64,000 bases of DNA from CAYOVG01 sp964407285 (GTDB taxonomy: Bacteria; Desulfobacterota; Syntrophobacteria; Syntrophobacterales; Syntrophobacteraceae): NCBI GenBank assembly GCA_964407285.1, contig CAYOVG010000001.1, positions 1-64,000 of the forward strand. Reading direction: 5' to 3'. The stretch's first letter is position 1. Every line of letters starts with the position of its first letter. Below, piece after piece: positions 8,493 through 16,820 of this stretch. The notes beneath the pieces were generated by a model. It saw only the letters and a list, made by a program, of their open reading frames with translations, did not search any database and was not told where the DNA came from. Position numbers and translations under genes: made by a program.

Positions 8493-8923
8493 AGGCTGCA
8501 CTCCTTCCTAAGTCAACAAGTTTTCCGACCTTTCCCTATACAGCTTTTCCTGGAACAGAGATGATACATATATACTGTCATGGTATATAAGGCGTGTCAA
8601 CGCTTTTTCCGATTCTGCGTAAAATAAATTCCATCTACCCCTTTCGGGATGATTATTACCATGCTCTAATTGATAGGGGCATATAGATAGGAAAATAACG
8701 TAACTAAGATCGGGATATATAGGGATAGATGGAGAAGATACAGATGTATGTGAGGCTTACGACGAAATCATGTCTCAGCCATGCTGAAATACTCGAACAG
8801 ACATTCGAGCGGGAAGGAAGGGCATCCTGCAAGCGGCAGCCGCGACACTACCTGAAATTTAATTCCCGTTTCCGCGCCTCACGCGTCTTCGGGTTCGGAA
8901 TGCAGGATGGTATCCGGTAGAAA
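8493..8923. promoter_or_regulatory. AT-rich intergenic region with possible minus-strand promoter
   Basis: About 430 bases, clearly AT-richer than the flanking genes. On the minus strand a perfect -35 hexamer TTGACA occurs at 8595-8600, followed by an AT-rich stretch with weak -10 candidates (AGTATA at 18-base spacing, TATATA at 20). It would drive the three tail-collar genes. A 63-residue frame on the plus strand (8729-8920) has no clear ribosome-binding site or family pattern and is not called. Confidence 0.4.
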
Positions 8924-9862
8924 TCATTCACGTTTCGATAAGGCCTCGATAAAGGTTTCCAATCCTGCCGCCATGTGATCGATAGTATCCAGCAGGTGGT
9001 GTTGATGAACTACCAGTTCATATACGGGAACGGAAGACAGCAGGGCGGCTCGGGCGCGAACGAAAGTGGCCGGCGATGTGAAGCAAAAACCGGCGGTGCG
9101 ACGGTAAACCAGAGTGTCCAACCAGGCCATTGCCTCTCCCCCTCTCATTCGTCTCAGCGTGACCGGTTCGGCGGCAGGCCTTCGCGAAATGACGCAAACC
9201 CCGGCCAGCGGAAGAGGCCCCCTGGCGAAATCTCCGGGATTGATAGGAAGATACCCGGCCTGATCGATTGGATCCAACTGCAGTCCCTCCTCGGAGATGC
9301 AAAGCGTTTCCAGGACATCGAGGCCGAGTTTCCGTACGGGGAAGGAGTGCCAGGCGCGGGGACCGCCGACATGGAAAGGGTCGATGGGCAACACGTCATC
9401 AGTGACCATCCTATGCCCGCGCCTGCCCAAAGCCGCGGCCAGGGTGGATTTACCGTTCCCGGAAAATCCGGCGAACGCCACTGCGCGCCCGCCCCTCTCC
9501 ACCGCGGAAGCGTGGAGAGGGTACCTTCCCCGCTGATGGCACAAGACACCCAATATAGAGCCCAGCAGAACAACGCGCACGTCGTGCAGTGAGGCGGCCC
9601 GCGCCGGTGCGACGACAACCTCGCATCCACCGGCCACCCGGAAGCGGCCTATCCCGTCCATGACCAGGAGAAAGGAGCCGTCCGCCCACGCGCGGCTCTG
9701 GGGGAGGATGTGGGCCGGTGGGTCGGACCGATCGGGAATGGCTCCGAACCTGAAGGTTATGTCCGGCTCTCCGGAGCCGCCATTCCAGGGCAGCAGCTCC
9801 GGCATGGGCAGGTCGGCGCGTAACCGCCATCCGCAAAGGTCGAGGTCGCCGCTCACGGACAT
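8924..9862 (-). CDS. HPr-kinase-like (HprK-related) peptide kinase
   Basis: A 312-residue protein. After a variable N-terminal half (residues 1-110) comes HPLHAS-like sequence (YPLHASAVERGG), then a P-loop GFSGNGKST at 132-140 and MVTDDVLPI around 152-160. This is the arrangement of HprK-related kinases, which lack the full HPr kinase/phosphorylase. In lasso loci such as paeninodin a homologue phosphorylates the C-terminal Ser of the precursor, and the precursor here ends S-S-N. The start at 9862 overlaps the end of the PqqD-like gene by 10 bases, implying translational coupling. The target is inferred. A role in modifying something other than the peptide is possible. Confidence 0.78.
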   Translation of the reverse strand: MSVSGDLDLCGWRLRADLPMPELLPWNGGSGEPDITFRFGAIPDRSDPPAHILPQSRAWADGSFLLVMDGIGRFRVAGGCEVVVAPARAASLHDVRVVLLGSILGVLCHQRGRYPLHASAVERGGRAVAFAGFSGNGKSTLAAALGRRGHRMVTDDVLPIDPFHVGGPRAWHSFPVRKLGLDVLETLCISEEGLQLDPIDQAGYLPINPGDFARGPLPLAGVCVISRRPAAEPVTLRRMRGGEAMAWLDTLVYRRTAGFCFTSPATFVRARAALLSSVPVYELVVHQHHLLDTIDHMAAGLETFIEALSKRE

Positions 9863-10146
9863 TCGACATCGATAAGACGTTCGCTGTGCAGCCGTTCGAG
9901 CCAGGGCAACACATCCCGTTCTATTGTCTCCCTGTCCGCATCGTACTCCGCGGCCAGGCCGGCGCAAAGGTCCGCAACCCGCACGGGTTGAGCCAGCCGC
10001 CTCCAGATATCGGCGGCGACATCGTCCAGATCGAAATACCGGCCCTTGCGGATGCTCATGAGAACCACACTGCCGTCCACTTCCGTGGATATCTGATCCG
10101 TGGACCACTTTACACGGGAATAGCTCGTGATCGTTACAGGTTCCAT
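9853..10146 (-). CDS. PqqD-family leader-peptide recognition protein (lasso B1)
   Basis: A 97-residue protein with the PqqD/RRE pattern: early strand residues VKWSTDQISTEVDGSVVLM, then GRYFDLDDVAADIWRRLAQP and a helical C-terminal part DADRETIERDVLPWLERLHSERL. Proteins of this size bind the leader of RiPP precursors and hand them to the B2 protease and the cyclase. The start ATG at 10146 has GGAG/GGAAG upstream; the frame continues upstream but without conservation. It lies 20 bases after the sulfotransferase-like gene and overlaps the kinase gene by 10 bases, so the four genes from B2 to kinase form an operon. Expected partner: the conserved W22/P25/T36 leader motif of the precursor at 6214-6378. 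Confidence 0.85.
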   Translation of the reverse strand: MEPVTITSYSRVKWSTDQISTEVDGSVVLMSIRKGRYFDLDDVAADIWRRLAQPVRVADLCAGLAAEYDADRETIERDVLPWLERLHSERLIDVECP

Positions 10147-10166
10147 ACTTCCGTACTCCACTCCGG

Positions 10167-10934
10167 TCAGCCGGCATCGGGCCGGCATTTTAGCTCCATC
10201 GCGTGAATTACCGGCCAGGGATTCTTCAGTCCCGCAAGGGCGTCGTACACAGACGAAGCGCCGATCCTGGAATGCCATTCTTTTATCTCGTCCTCGACGC
10301 TATCGAGCCTGTATCGATAGAGTGACGGATCGATGTTCCTCCTTGCCGCCGTTTTTCGTTCGGTGGAAATACCGGCGCCGAGAATCTCATCGAACACCTC
10401 GATATATCCTTGGGGGTCATCATAGGCCAGACGGTGCATTACAATATGCAGGTTGGACAGCAATTCGGGAACGCGGGTTACCAGTATTTCCGCCAGCGCC
10501 TTGAACTGCAACTGATAATCACGCAAGAAGGATGTGATCTGTACAAACCGGGCCATTCCGGTCTTCGGTGCGTCGAAAACCTGTTTCGACAGTGCAATCT
10601 CCAGCGGATGTCGCGCCGTTATGAGTATTATTGCTTGCTTTTCCACCAGATAGCGCCACTGGTCGATCCGGTCCCTTTGGATCATGGCATCCAGGGCGAT
10701 TTTGACGGCCACGGCATCGCCATCGAATGCCTCTATCGCCGAGATGGCGTACTCGGTCAGTCCGTGGCCCAGTATCTCACGGTCTTCATAGTACCCTCTC
10801 GGATTCGCCTCATGCGGAAGGTCTTCCCGTTCAAATCTCCCGATGATGCCGGCGCCCAGCAGCCGAAGGGTTTGCATTGCCATTGACGAACCCGTCCGCG
10901 GGTGGGCGAGCACTATGATCCTTCGTTTTTTCAT
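10167..10934 (-). CDS. Sulfotransferase-like protein in the RiPP operon
   Basis: A 255-residue protein starting MKKRRIIVLAHPRTGSSMA. The segment HPRTGSSMAMQTLRLLG is the 5'-phosphosulfate-binding P-loop-like motif of PAPS-dependent sulfotransferases, and ILITARHPLEIALSK (about residues 109-123) resembles the 3'-phosphate-binding segment (R-x-P-x-x-x-x-x-S). The start at 10934 has AGGAAA upstream; a start at 10967 is possible. Its 5' end overlaps the B2 gene by 104 bases and the PqqD-like gene follows after 20 bases, so co-expression with the lasso enzymes is expected. The natural guess is transfer of sulfate to the peptide or an associated glycan, but activity and substrate are inferred only from family and position. 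Confidence 0.7.
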   Translation of the reverse strand: MKKRRIIVLAHPRTGSSMAMQTLRLLGAGIIGRFEREDLPHEANPRGYYEDREILGHGLTEYAISAIEAFDGDAVAVKIALDAMIQRDRIDQWRYLVEKQAIILITARHPLEIALSKQVFDAPKTGMARFVQITSFLRDYQLQFKALAEILVTRVPELLSNLHIVMHRLAYDDPQGYIEVFDEILGAGISTERKTAARRNIDPSLYRYRLDSVEDEIKEWHSRIGASSVYDALAGLKNPWPVIHAMELKCRPDAG

Positions 10935-11391
10935 CAACGATTTCCTGGCTTTCCGAAAATGCGGCAATCAAGGTGTATCCCTTGTGCCGGGGACCTCCGG
11001 TAAGAATCACGCTGCCGTGGCGAAGCCACGCATGAGCGAGCAGCCGGTCGCTCTCATCCCTTGCAAGCCCCAGGTAAAGCGTGCTCGAAACACGGCGACG
11101 CCGGAGCATTGCCTTGGCCGCAACAGCCCGAGCCAGGCACGTGGTCTCCCACGGAGCGTGACGGCTTGCGGTCTCGACCGCCCGGGAAACCCGCCCGGCG
11201 AGATGCAGATGTTCAGTAGCGTCGTGAGCCGATTCGGCCATGACCTCCCCCAGAAAGGGCGCCATGCGGCGAAACGGCGCGAACAGTAATGCAAGCCGGG
11301 CCAGTCCGAGCAGGATGAACGCCTCCAGGATAAGGCGGCGGTCCGCCCCCGGTCGGCTGAAAAACCTATCCTTCAGAACCCGCCACCGCAT
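10831..11391 (-). CDS. Lasso-peptide B2 protease (transglutaminase-like)
   Basis: A 186-residue protein with hydrophobic N-terminal region (ILEAFILLGLARLALLF) and the B2 core: WETTCLARAVAAKAMLRRR (catalytic Cys near residue 91), then STLYLGLARDES and LLAHAWLRHG (catalytic His). This Cys-His arrangement is that of the McjB-type C-terminal domain, which removes the leader peptide before cyclisation. Start ATG at 11391 has only a weak ribosome-binding site (AGAAG). The last part beyond AAFSESQE overlaps the start of the sulfotransferase gene and looks less conserved. It is the first gene of the minus-strand operon B2, sulfotransferase, B1, kinase. The third catalytic residue could not be assigned. 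Confidence 0.85.
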   Translation of the reverse strand: MRWRVLKDRFFSRPGADRRLILEAFILLGLARLALLFAPFRRMAPFLGEVMAESAHDATEHLHLAGRVSRAVETASRHAPWETTCLARAVAAKAMLRRRRVSSTLYLGLARDESDRLLAHAWLRHGSVILTGGPRHKGYTLIAAFSESQEIVDEKTKDHSARPPADGFVNGNANPSAAGRRHHREI

Positions 11392-11706
11392 CTTCTATAA
11401 TAATAGCCAAGTTTTTGAAAAATGTGGGCACATCAGCGAAATCTTCTATCTATACAACCGGATAGATCAGGCGGGAGGCAACAACAGCGTAGGTTGAGTC
11501 TCACGGGAAGGGTTCTTATATACCGTGAACGGGTAGAAGCTGGACTCTTCTTGTGCGGTTACGACTGCCGGCCTCAACACGTTGCGCTTCGACAGCCCGG
11601 TCGCCGCCAGCAGACCGCTCCTACAACGAAGTCCGGATTTCAACCGTTCACAATATAAAATACCCTGTAGCCCCACTAATTTCAAATCAAGCATTCAAGA
11701 CTATCC
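11392..11706. other. Intergenic region holding a palindromic repeat
   Basis: No gene is seen between the B2 gene and the ATPase gene. Most of the space is taken by the imperfect palindrome at 11515-11660, described separately. The remainder has no recognisable terminator. Confidence 0.5.
11515..11660. repeat. Imperfect palindromic element (MITE/REP-like), full copy
   Basis: The left arm reads TATACCGTGAACGGG, then GGACTCTTCTTG and GCGGTTACGACTGCC. The reverse complement of the right arm reads TATATTGTGAACGGTTG, then CCGGACTTCG and GAGCGGTCTGCTGGCGG. The two arms are inverted copies over about 60 bases each, so the element can fold into one long hairpin. A related arm occurs at 62690-62740. 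No transposase or target-site duplication was recognised. Confidence 0.6.
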
Positions 11707-12864
11707 TTAGCTCCTTTGATGGTTCTTCTGCAAGAAAACCATTCCTTTATAATACTCTTTTAAATCGGGGTCTTCTAACCTCTCATATAAATTATACTTA
11801 TTATTTTTAACGAGTATCTCCCGCAGAATGGAATCGCTGTCCCCGGGTAAATGACCGCATTCGAATACGTTGTTGGATGACAACGAGGATCTGATAATGA
11901 TGGAATCCGCCTCCCGCATTGTTTTGCTGTAGGCGACAGTCAAGGCAAGGATTTCAAGAGCCTTAGCCCTGATACAATAAGTACTCGGGAAATGAGAAAG
12001 CAGCATGCAGGCGGCAATAAGTCGAGCCTGACGCAGTATGTCCTTTTCATCCCCGTTCGGAATTATCCATGGGGGAGGAATATAGACAAAACTATCAATA
12101 CGATCAAAAAAATCCAAAAGCTTTGCAGGACCGTCATTTCTATTATTTCTCAAATCAGTAATTCGTTCTTTCCTCTCATCCTGTCTAGCCTTGTACCAAT
12201 CGGAATAATAAATCGCGCATCCACCATTCGAACCCGAATTCGGGATCCTTGCTTGAGGATTGACCTGCTCTCCGGTCCAATCATGAGGCGAGCATTCGAG
12301 TTTGTCGGCCATATGAGAGGACTTCAAGTCTGACTTGTTGATAATGTGGCCGATTTCTTTACTAGCAGCAAAAAAGAAGACGGCCGAACCGATTTTGACA
12401 TCACTATCAGCCTCATAAAAACGGCCGTCAAACATAGGAGCCAGAAAATAGGAATACACATGACCATTTGCGAAAGGAGCATCGATTTCATCGAAAAAAA
12501 CGACCGGAATACGACGCTCTACATTTACGTCTCTGATCCTTTGAAAACACCTTGTCAAATCTCGAATAGAATGAATATAGGTCATATTGAAATGCAACAG
12601 ATCCAAGCTTTTGCTCTTACCAGTCAAGGAACGTTCCACACTCTTACATATCTGGCTGACGAGAAAGGATTTTCCCGCCCCTGGAGAAGCTTCTATATAT
12701 ATGTTCAGAGGCCTCTTGGGTCTATCACGCCTGACATATCCATGGACAAGATCGGCCACTTCCAATAGATGTTTTTGCTGATCTCTATCAACGGCTATCC
12801 AATCGCCTAAACCGAACTGCCCATCCTCCAAAACCAATTTTCTGTCTGTCGTGTATTGCGGCAT
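11707..12864 (-). CDS. AAA-type P-loop ATPase of an unnamed two-gene system
   Basis: A 385-residue protein with Walker A SPGAGKS at residues 60-66 (preceded by the strand LNIYIEA), Walker B IPVVFFDEID at 119-128, and a following sensor-like strand SAVFFFAASK near 171-180. The C-terminal half is helical, with no family that I recognise, and includes RAKALEILALTVAYSK, which resembles the lid region of AAA proteins. It lies 20 bases downstream of the HEFFH-motif gene on the same strand, so the two are probably one operon. Codon use is AT-richer than in neighbouring genes, suggesting later acquisition. A job in remodelling or activating the partner, as in two-component defence or stress systems, is conjecture. 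Confidence 0.75.
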   Translation of the reverse strand: MPQYTTDRKLVLEDGQFGLGDWIAVDRDQQKHLLEVADLVHGYVRRDRPKRPLNIYIEASPGAGKSFLVSQICKSVERSLTGKSKSLDLLHFNMTYIHSIRDLTRCFQRIRDVNVERRIPVVFFDEIDAPFANGHVYSYFLAPMFDGRFYEADSDVKIGSAVFFFAASKEIGHIINKSDLKSSHMADKLECSPHDWTGEQVNPQARIPNSGSNGGCAIYYSDWYKARQDERKERITDLRNNRNDGPAKLLDFFDRIDSFVYIPPPWIIPNGDEKDILRQARLIAACMLLSHFPSTYCIRAKALEILALTVAYSKTMREADSIIIRSSLSSNNVFECGHLPGDSDSILREILVKNNKYNLYERLEDPDLKEYYKGMVFLQKNHQRS

Positions 12865-12884
12865 TTCTATTTATCCAATTATGG

Positions 12885-15509
12885 TCATATGTTCTCGTCA
12901 ACGCCATTATTCCCCTGATTACTCTTTTTGCTTGCATTCCAGAGGCTTAGTATCAGGGCATAAGAGACTTTTCTCTGATCTTCCGTGTTCGCTTTCACTT
13001 CCCTAACTTTTCGCGCTACCCTTATGGGCAGAAGATGAGGATACTCTATTCGGCAGTTCGATACTTGTCCTCTAAAAATTAGATCTACGATATTCGTACT
13101 CTCAGGATCGTTATCGAAGGCCCTCAATCTGTCAAGGTAGTCTCTACCATCTCTAACCAATCGCCAGATCATATCAAACATATCATCCAACGCAGGCGCC
13201 ATTTCCATAATATCATGCTGTAAATCAAAGACTTTGATCTGATCGAATGGAAATCGTTCTTCATCAGGAATGTTTACTCCAGTACCCATGTATCGAGGCA
13301 CTTCCCGACTGATTTCCGCTGCTCTTTCAATATGGGTGGCGATACACCTCCGAAGCTGTCGGGGAACTTCCAGTGAGACGGACACCGGATCATATTTCAA
13401 CGGCGATTCAGGAACATTACTACTTCCGCCATTAAGGTATTTCTCCCTCCAAAGTCTGACCGCAAAAGTTCGAAGTAGATAGTAGACAATATGGTCACGT
13501 ACTGTAACCTCCAGGTAAGAGCGTCTCAAATTGCTTGCAAAGAAGGTCCACTCATCTTCCATATAGAGGTTAAAATCGCAGAGGTAGCTATAAACAAAAT
13601 CAAGGACCTCCACACATATTTCGGTAATCAATTTGTGCTTTGCAATTTCAGTATTTGGATACGACCTTGGATTACTAAACTTAACAAAGCTTGAAACAGC
13701 AGTTATCTCATCTATATTGAGAGACTCCACCACCACATGAAAGAACTCATGTGAAAGTGCGGTAAAGCATTCCGGTATATCAAGCATCTTATCAGGTATT
13801 AGAATAGCCAGCGGTCCATAGGAAGGTCCGTCAGCAGTGTCTATATGAACATAACATTTCGGCAAAATGTATTCACCTGGACGGATGGCGTCACTTCGCC
13901 TACCTTGTATAATCTTATCTTTATTGAATTTCTCCACTAATAGCGGGTCAAATGCACTACGCAAGGATTCTATTACAAATTCACATCCTTCGTAAAATAT
14001 CCGCATCCCTGGAAGTGGAATTTCAAACGGTACTCTACTGAACTCGCGCGTAGGCGGGAGCGCCCCGAGTCGTTTCTGGACAGCGCTGAGCATGTAGATC
14101 GCACCATTGAAACACCTCTCTACTTCCTTTTCCACTTCCCGCACGTATGCTTCCCCTATCCGCAAGGCCATTTTCTTCAATTCAACAGCAGGCGGAATAA
14201 GACTCCTTACAGCCTCTCGAGCCGGGTACTCGTTGGCGGCATCCGCCAACGTATACAGCGCTTTGACAATGGTTTCCGCTATCGCATGATCTTTTACCTT
14301 TTTCTGGATCTCTTCACATTCTTTCCCTGATAGATGAATCTGCTCGAGAAGACTCGTATCGTCATCGATCAGGTCATCACTGATTCCTTCGACGACGCTA
14401 TTCTCCGGGCCGGCAGCACCTTCACCGTTCACCGAAGGAACAATCTCGTCCTTGCCGGGACCGTCGTTCCAATCTTTCAGGACAAAGAGCCGAGTGCTCA
14501 GCAATTCGGGATACGCCCTTTCCCGAACGTTCTTGATGAAGTTGAAGATGGCCCCCCACGTCAGTCCACTCTCCGAACTCGTATTGGGAGCATCCCCATC
14601 CTGTTTCTTCTGATCAACAAAAACAACGATAACTTCGGAACGATAAATCCGGGTGTAATTTCCGGCAATCTGTATGCCGCAATCCCTTGCGGTAGATTCT
14701 ATAATCTCGAAAAATCTCTCGAAGGAATAGGCATATTTCAACTTCACAAGCCACTCCAGATGAAGAAAATGCTCCACCGGGGCCGTAGCCGTCAGAGGGT
14801 CTGCCAAAGCTTTCATCTCCACGGCGAGTATGGAATGGTGGTCTATCACTTTGTTTTTCAGAAATCCAAGCAAAGCCTGGTATCTACTGACCAATGCGCC
14901 CAGTGTATCGGCGCGAATCAGGAGCACCTGTTCATTCCAGGTCAGCGAGTTGAGATATATGCCTTCTATCCCAACCCCCTTAAGAACTTCGGCAATCACC
15001 GGGTTATGAATCCCTCCCTCGGCAAGCACATCCTTCCGAAGGGAAAATGTCATAACAGCAAGGGTCTGCCAGCTTCTCAGTCTGTCGATGATTTCTCGGG
15101 GTGAGGGAGTCGGTTCGCAGAGACAGTAAAGGCTGCTGAATGATCGGATACCCTTAATGGAACCGCCGAAGAGAATCTGGTTGTGGTATTTGGGGCTGTG
15201 TACGGCAAGAATGTCATAGTGACCAATTACATGGAAAAAAACAATATGATCATCTTCTCCCTTGGCTGTTTCGCCATTTTTCTTCTCGTTTTCTCCATCA
15301 TCCGCTATCTTCTCGCGGACCCGCGCAGTAAGATTTTTTTGCAGTTCTTCCACAACTTTGTTATCTGAGGTCGGTTCGAGGCGAAAAAAGGACAGCCTCA
15401 ACCCTCGGGGGTTTATCTGATACGATGTAGAAGATTCTTTCAGCGGATCACCATTTTGCGGCTCTGCGAGTTCAGAATCAACGCAATTAGTTCCACTATT
15501 ATCAACCAT
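12885..15509 (-). CDS. Large protein with HEFFH zinc-protease motif, function unknown
   Basis: A protein of about 874 residues that I cannot assign to a named family. The first 340 residues contain strand-rich segments (IVFFHVIGHYDILAV; EQVLLIRADTLGALVSRYQALLGFL; YRSEVIVVFVD) that look like two or three related alpha/beta sensory units. Residues 385-490 are helical. Residues about 500-670 hold a putative metallopeptidase: ALSHEFFHVVVESLN, with HExxH at 587-591 (counting from the start at 15509) and acidic residues in TEICVEVLDF about 40 residues later that could supply the third metal ligand (gluzincin-like). The ATG at 15509 is preferred over 15515 because GGGGG lies five bases before it. 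Codon use is AT-rich. It pairs with the downstream ATPase. Confidence 0.7.
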   Translation of the reverse strand: MVDNSGTNCVDSELAEPQNGDPLKESSTSYQINPRGLRLSFFRLEPTSDNKVVEELQKNLTARVREKIADDGENEKKNGETAKGEDDHIVFFHVIGHYDILAVHSPKYHNQILFGGSIKGIRSFSSLYCLCEPTPSPREIIDRLRSWQTLAVMTFSLRKDVLAEGGIHNPVIAEVLKGVGIEGIYLNSLTWNEQVLLIRADTLGALVSRYQALLGFLKNKVIDHHSILAVEMKALADPLTATAPVEHFLHLEWLVKLKYAYSFERFFEIIESTARDCGIQIAGNYTRIYRSEVIVVFVDQKKQDGDAPNTSSESGLTWGAIFNFIKNVRERAYPELLSTRLFVLKDWNDGPGKDEIVPSVNGEGAAGPENSVVEGISDDLIDDDTSLLEQIHLSGKECEEIQKKVKDHAIAETIVKALYTLADAANEYPAREAVRSLIPPAVELKKMALRIGEAYVREVEKEVERCFNGAIYMLSAVQKRLGALPPTREFSRVPFEIPLPGMRIFYEGCEFVIESLRSAFDPLLVEKFNKDKIIQGRRSDAIRPGEYILPKCYVHIDTADGPSYGPLAILIPDKMLDIPECFTALSHEFFHVVVESLNIDEITAVSSFVKFSNPRSYPNTEIAKHKLITEICVEVLDFVYSYLCDFNLYMEDEWTFFASNLRRSYLEVTVRDHIVYYLLRTFAVRLWREKYLNGGSSNVPESPLKYDPVSVSLEVPRQLRRCIATHIERAAEISREVPRYMGTGVNIPDEERFPFDQIKVFDLQHDIMEMAPALDDMFDMIWRLVRDGRDYLDRLRAFDNDPESTNIVDLIFRGQVSNCRIEYPHLLPIRVARKVREVKANTEDQRKVSYALILSLWNASKKSNQGNNGVDENI

Positions 15510-15968
15510 GTCCATCCCCCTATACCGACCGCAAAGCGCACTACCACCACGCCCTTATAAAGGCCACAGTTACGTCTCCAGCTTCATGCCGATCAGCAGA
15601 CGACACTATCCAAAGCCGGCTCGCCAAGCTTTCCGCCACTTACGCCCGGCAAGCAGAACTCCTTCACATCGCTTCAGCCGCCATGAAACTTCAACTCAAC
15701 TCTGATATTAGAAATAGTAACTATATTTATGAATGATGACGAAAGAATGCAGAAATTGTCCTACAGTCCTGGTGCTTCGTCAGGTTTGAATTCTTGAGTT
15801 CCCAGGATCATAATGGGCTTCCAAGAGTGAAGCCAAAAGAATCACAACCCAGAAGACAACCCCGACAGCCTACCAGATATCGGCATATAGCCGGTCCGCA
15901 TATCCATGGTGGTGAGGGGAACTTAGATCCCCTCATCCCTACACCGCACATTACGCGCAAATGCAGAC
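15510..15968. other. Intergenic region of the island, with a perfect short hairpin
   Basis: No gene recognised. At 15913-15935 there is a perfect 8-base stem (TGAGGGGA/TCCCCTCA) with a 7-base loop. It lies just downstream of the 67-residue ORF read on the minus strand and could be a terminator or an mRNA-stabilising hairpin, although no T-run follows. Confidence 0.4.
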
Positions 15969-16172
15969 CTACCGCTCTAGATTCTGTTTCTTCATGGCCT
16001 CAATCTCCCGGTCGGGGTCGTACCTTTTCAGTTCGGGATACACGGACCGAGTATCGAGATTCCCTTTGACAGCCTTATACGGATCAATTTTCGACATGAA
16101 TGAATTTGCCTTTGCATGCATATTCATTCGCGGATTAGGGTACCGTCTGACGGTCTCGATGAATTCGCCCAT
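15969..16172 (-). CDS. Small hypothetical protein, 67 residues
   Basis: A 67-residue hydrophilic frame starting MGEFIETVRRYPNPRMNMHA and ending with a charged helix-like stretch (DPDREIEAMKKQNLER). It has a good ribosome-binding site (GGGAGAA, 8 bases before ATG) and lies downstream of a strong minus-strand promoter at 16496-16523. No family, signal peptide or membrane segment was recognised, and it lacks the W/Y-P-T leader pattern of a lasso precursor. It may be a small third component of the HEFFH-protein/ATPase system, or a chance frame. Confidence 0.45.
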   Translation of the reverse strand: MGEFIETVRRYPNPRMNMHAKANSFMSKIDPYKAVKGNLDTRSVYPELKRYDPDREIEAMKKQNLER

Positions 16173-16495
16173 TTTTGATTCTCCCGAAAAACCTTTTGTT
16201 TTATGATTCGAGTAACAGTCTTAGTTTGATACAATCCAACCATTCACAACTCCGAATACAAACCACGCACAACACACCTGCCCAAACTACCTATCGGCAG
16301 ATTACTTCGTTTCAATTAACAATAGTTTTCCCTATCGTCAAGACACATACGACCAAATACTTAGCGTTTTCTCCCATTTATTCGTATACGTCTAATATTC
16401 AAGAAAAAAGTCCCATATCACCTTATATCAAACCACCATCAATGATACTATCAGCACAACCATACCTTTCTTAACCCATGCGTTGAATTCGTGGC
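16173..16495 (-). other. AT-rich, strand-biased leader region
   Basis: About 320 bases with almost no G on the plus strand, so the minus-strand transcript would be rich in G and U. It begins just after the promoter at 16496-16523 and ends at the ribosome-binding site of the 67-residue ORF. No convincing coding frame longer than about 21 codons lies in it on the minus strand. It may be a long 5' leader or a non-coding RNA. Confidence 0.4.
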
Positions 16496-16523
16496 ACTAT
16501 AGCACAATCAGTTTTGCAGTCAA
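16496..16523 (-). promoter_or_regulatory. Strong sigma-70-type promoter driving the island genes
   Basis: On the minus strand TTGACT (-35, 16518-16523) and TATAGT (-10, 16496-16501) are separated by 16 bases. The flanking sequence is AT-rich. Transcription would run toward the 67-residue ORF, the HEFFH gene and the ATPase gene. Confidence 0.6.
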
Positions 16524-16575
16524 GCTAGATATTCCATTTTTTTCGGTTGTCAAGTGGTATTCCGCATTTTTTTCC
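16519..16575. repeat. Two direct repeats overlapping the promoter
   Basis: Two imperfect copies, about 27 bases each, read GTCAAG...TATTCC(GC)ATTTTTTTC (16519-16545 and 16549-16575). Each carries a TTGAC box on the minus strand, so the -35 region is duplicated. They may be operator sites for a regulator or tandem -35 elements. Confidence 0.5.
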
Positions 16576-16820
16576 TCGCCAGGCTCCGCATGCAAACCTG
16601 TCCGTTCATGTCCCGGATTATGATTAGCGACCATAATTCGACAATTCATTCCAACACCACGAGGTATCTCTACCACTTAGGGAAGTCTGCATGGAAAGTC
16701 CATCGTATAGGCACCGGAAAATAAGAGATTATCCAGGATTGAACCTTGATCCCCCGTCTAATGCCTACGAGAATTGACGGTCGGTTCGTTGGGACGGGTA
16801 TATTATTCTTGCCTGTCGCC

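Noticed and set aside
8729..8920. Small plus-strand gene of 63 residues
   Set aside because: No convincing ribosome-binding site, no family pattern, and no leader motif of a RiPP precursor.
8924..9862. HPr kinase/phosphorylase of the carbohydrate-control system
   Set aside because: It shows the shortened HprK-related architecture and lies in a RiPP operon with a PqqD-like partner; no ptsH or PTS genes are nearby.
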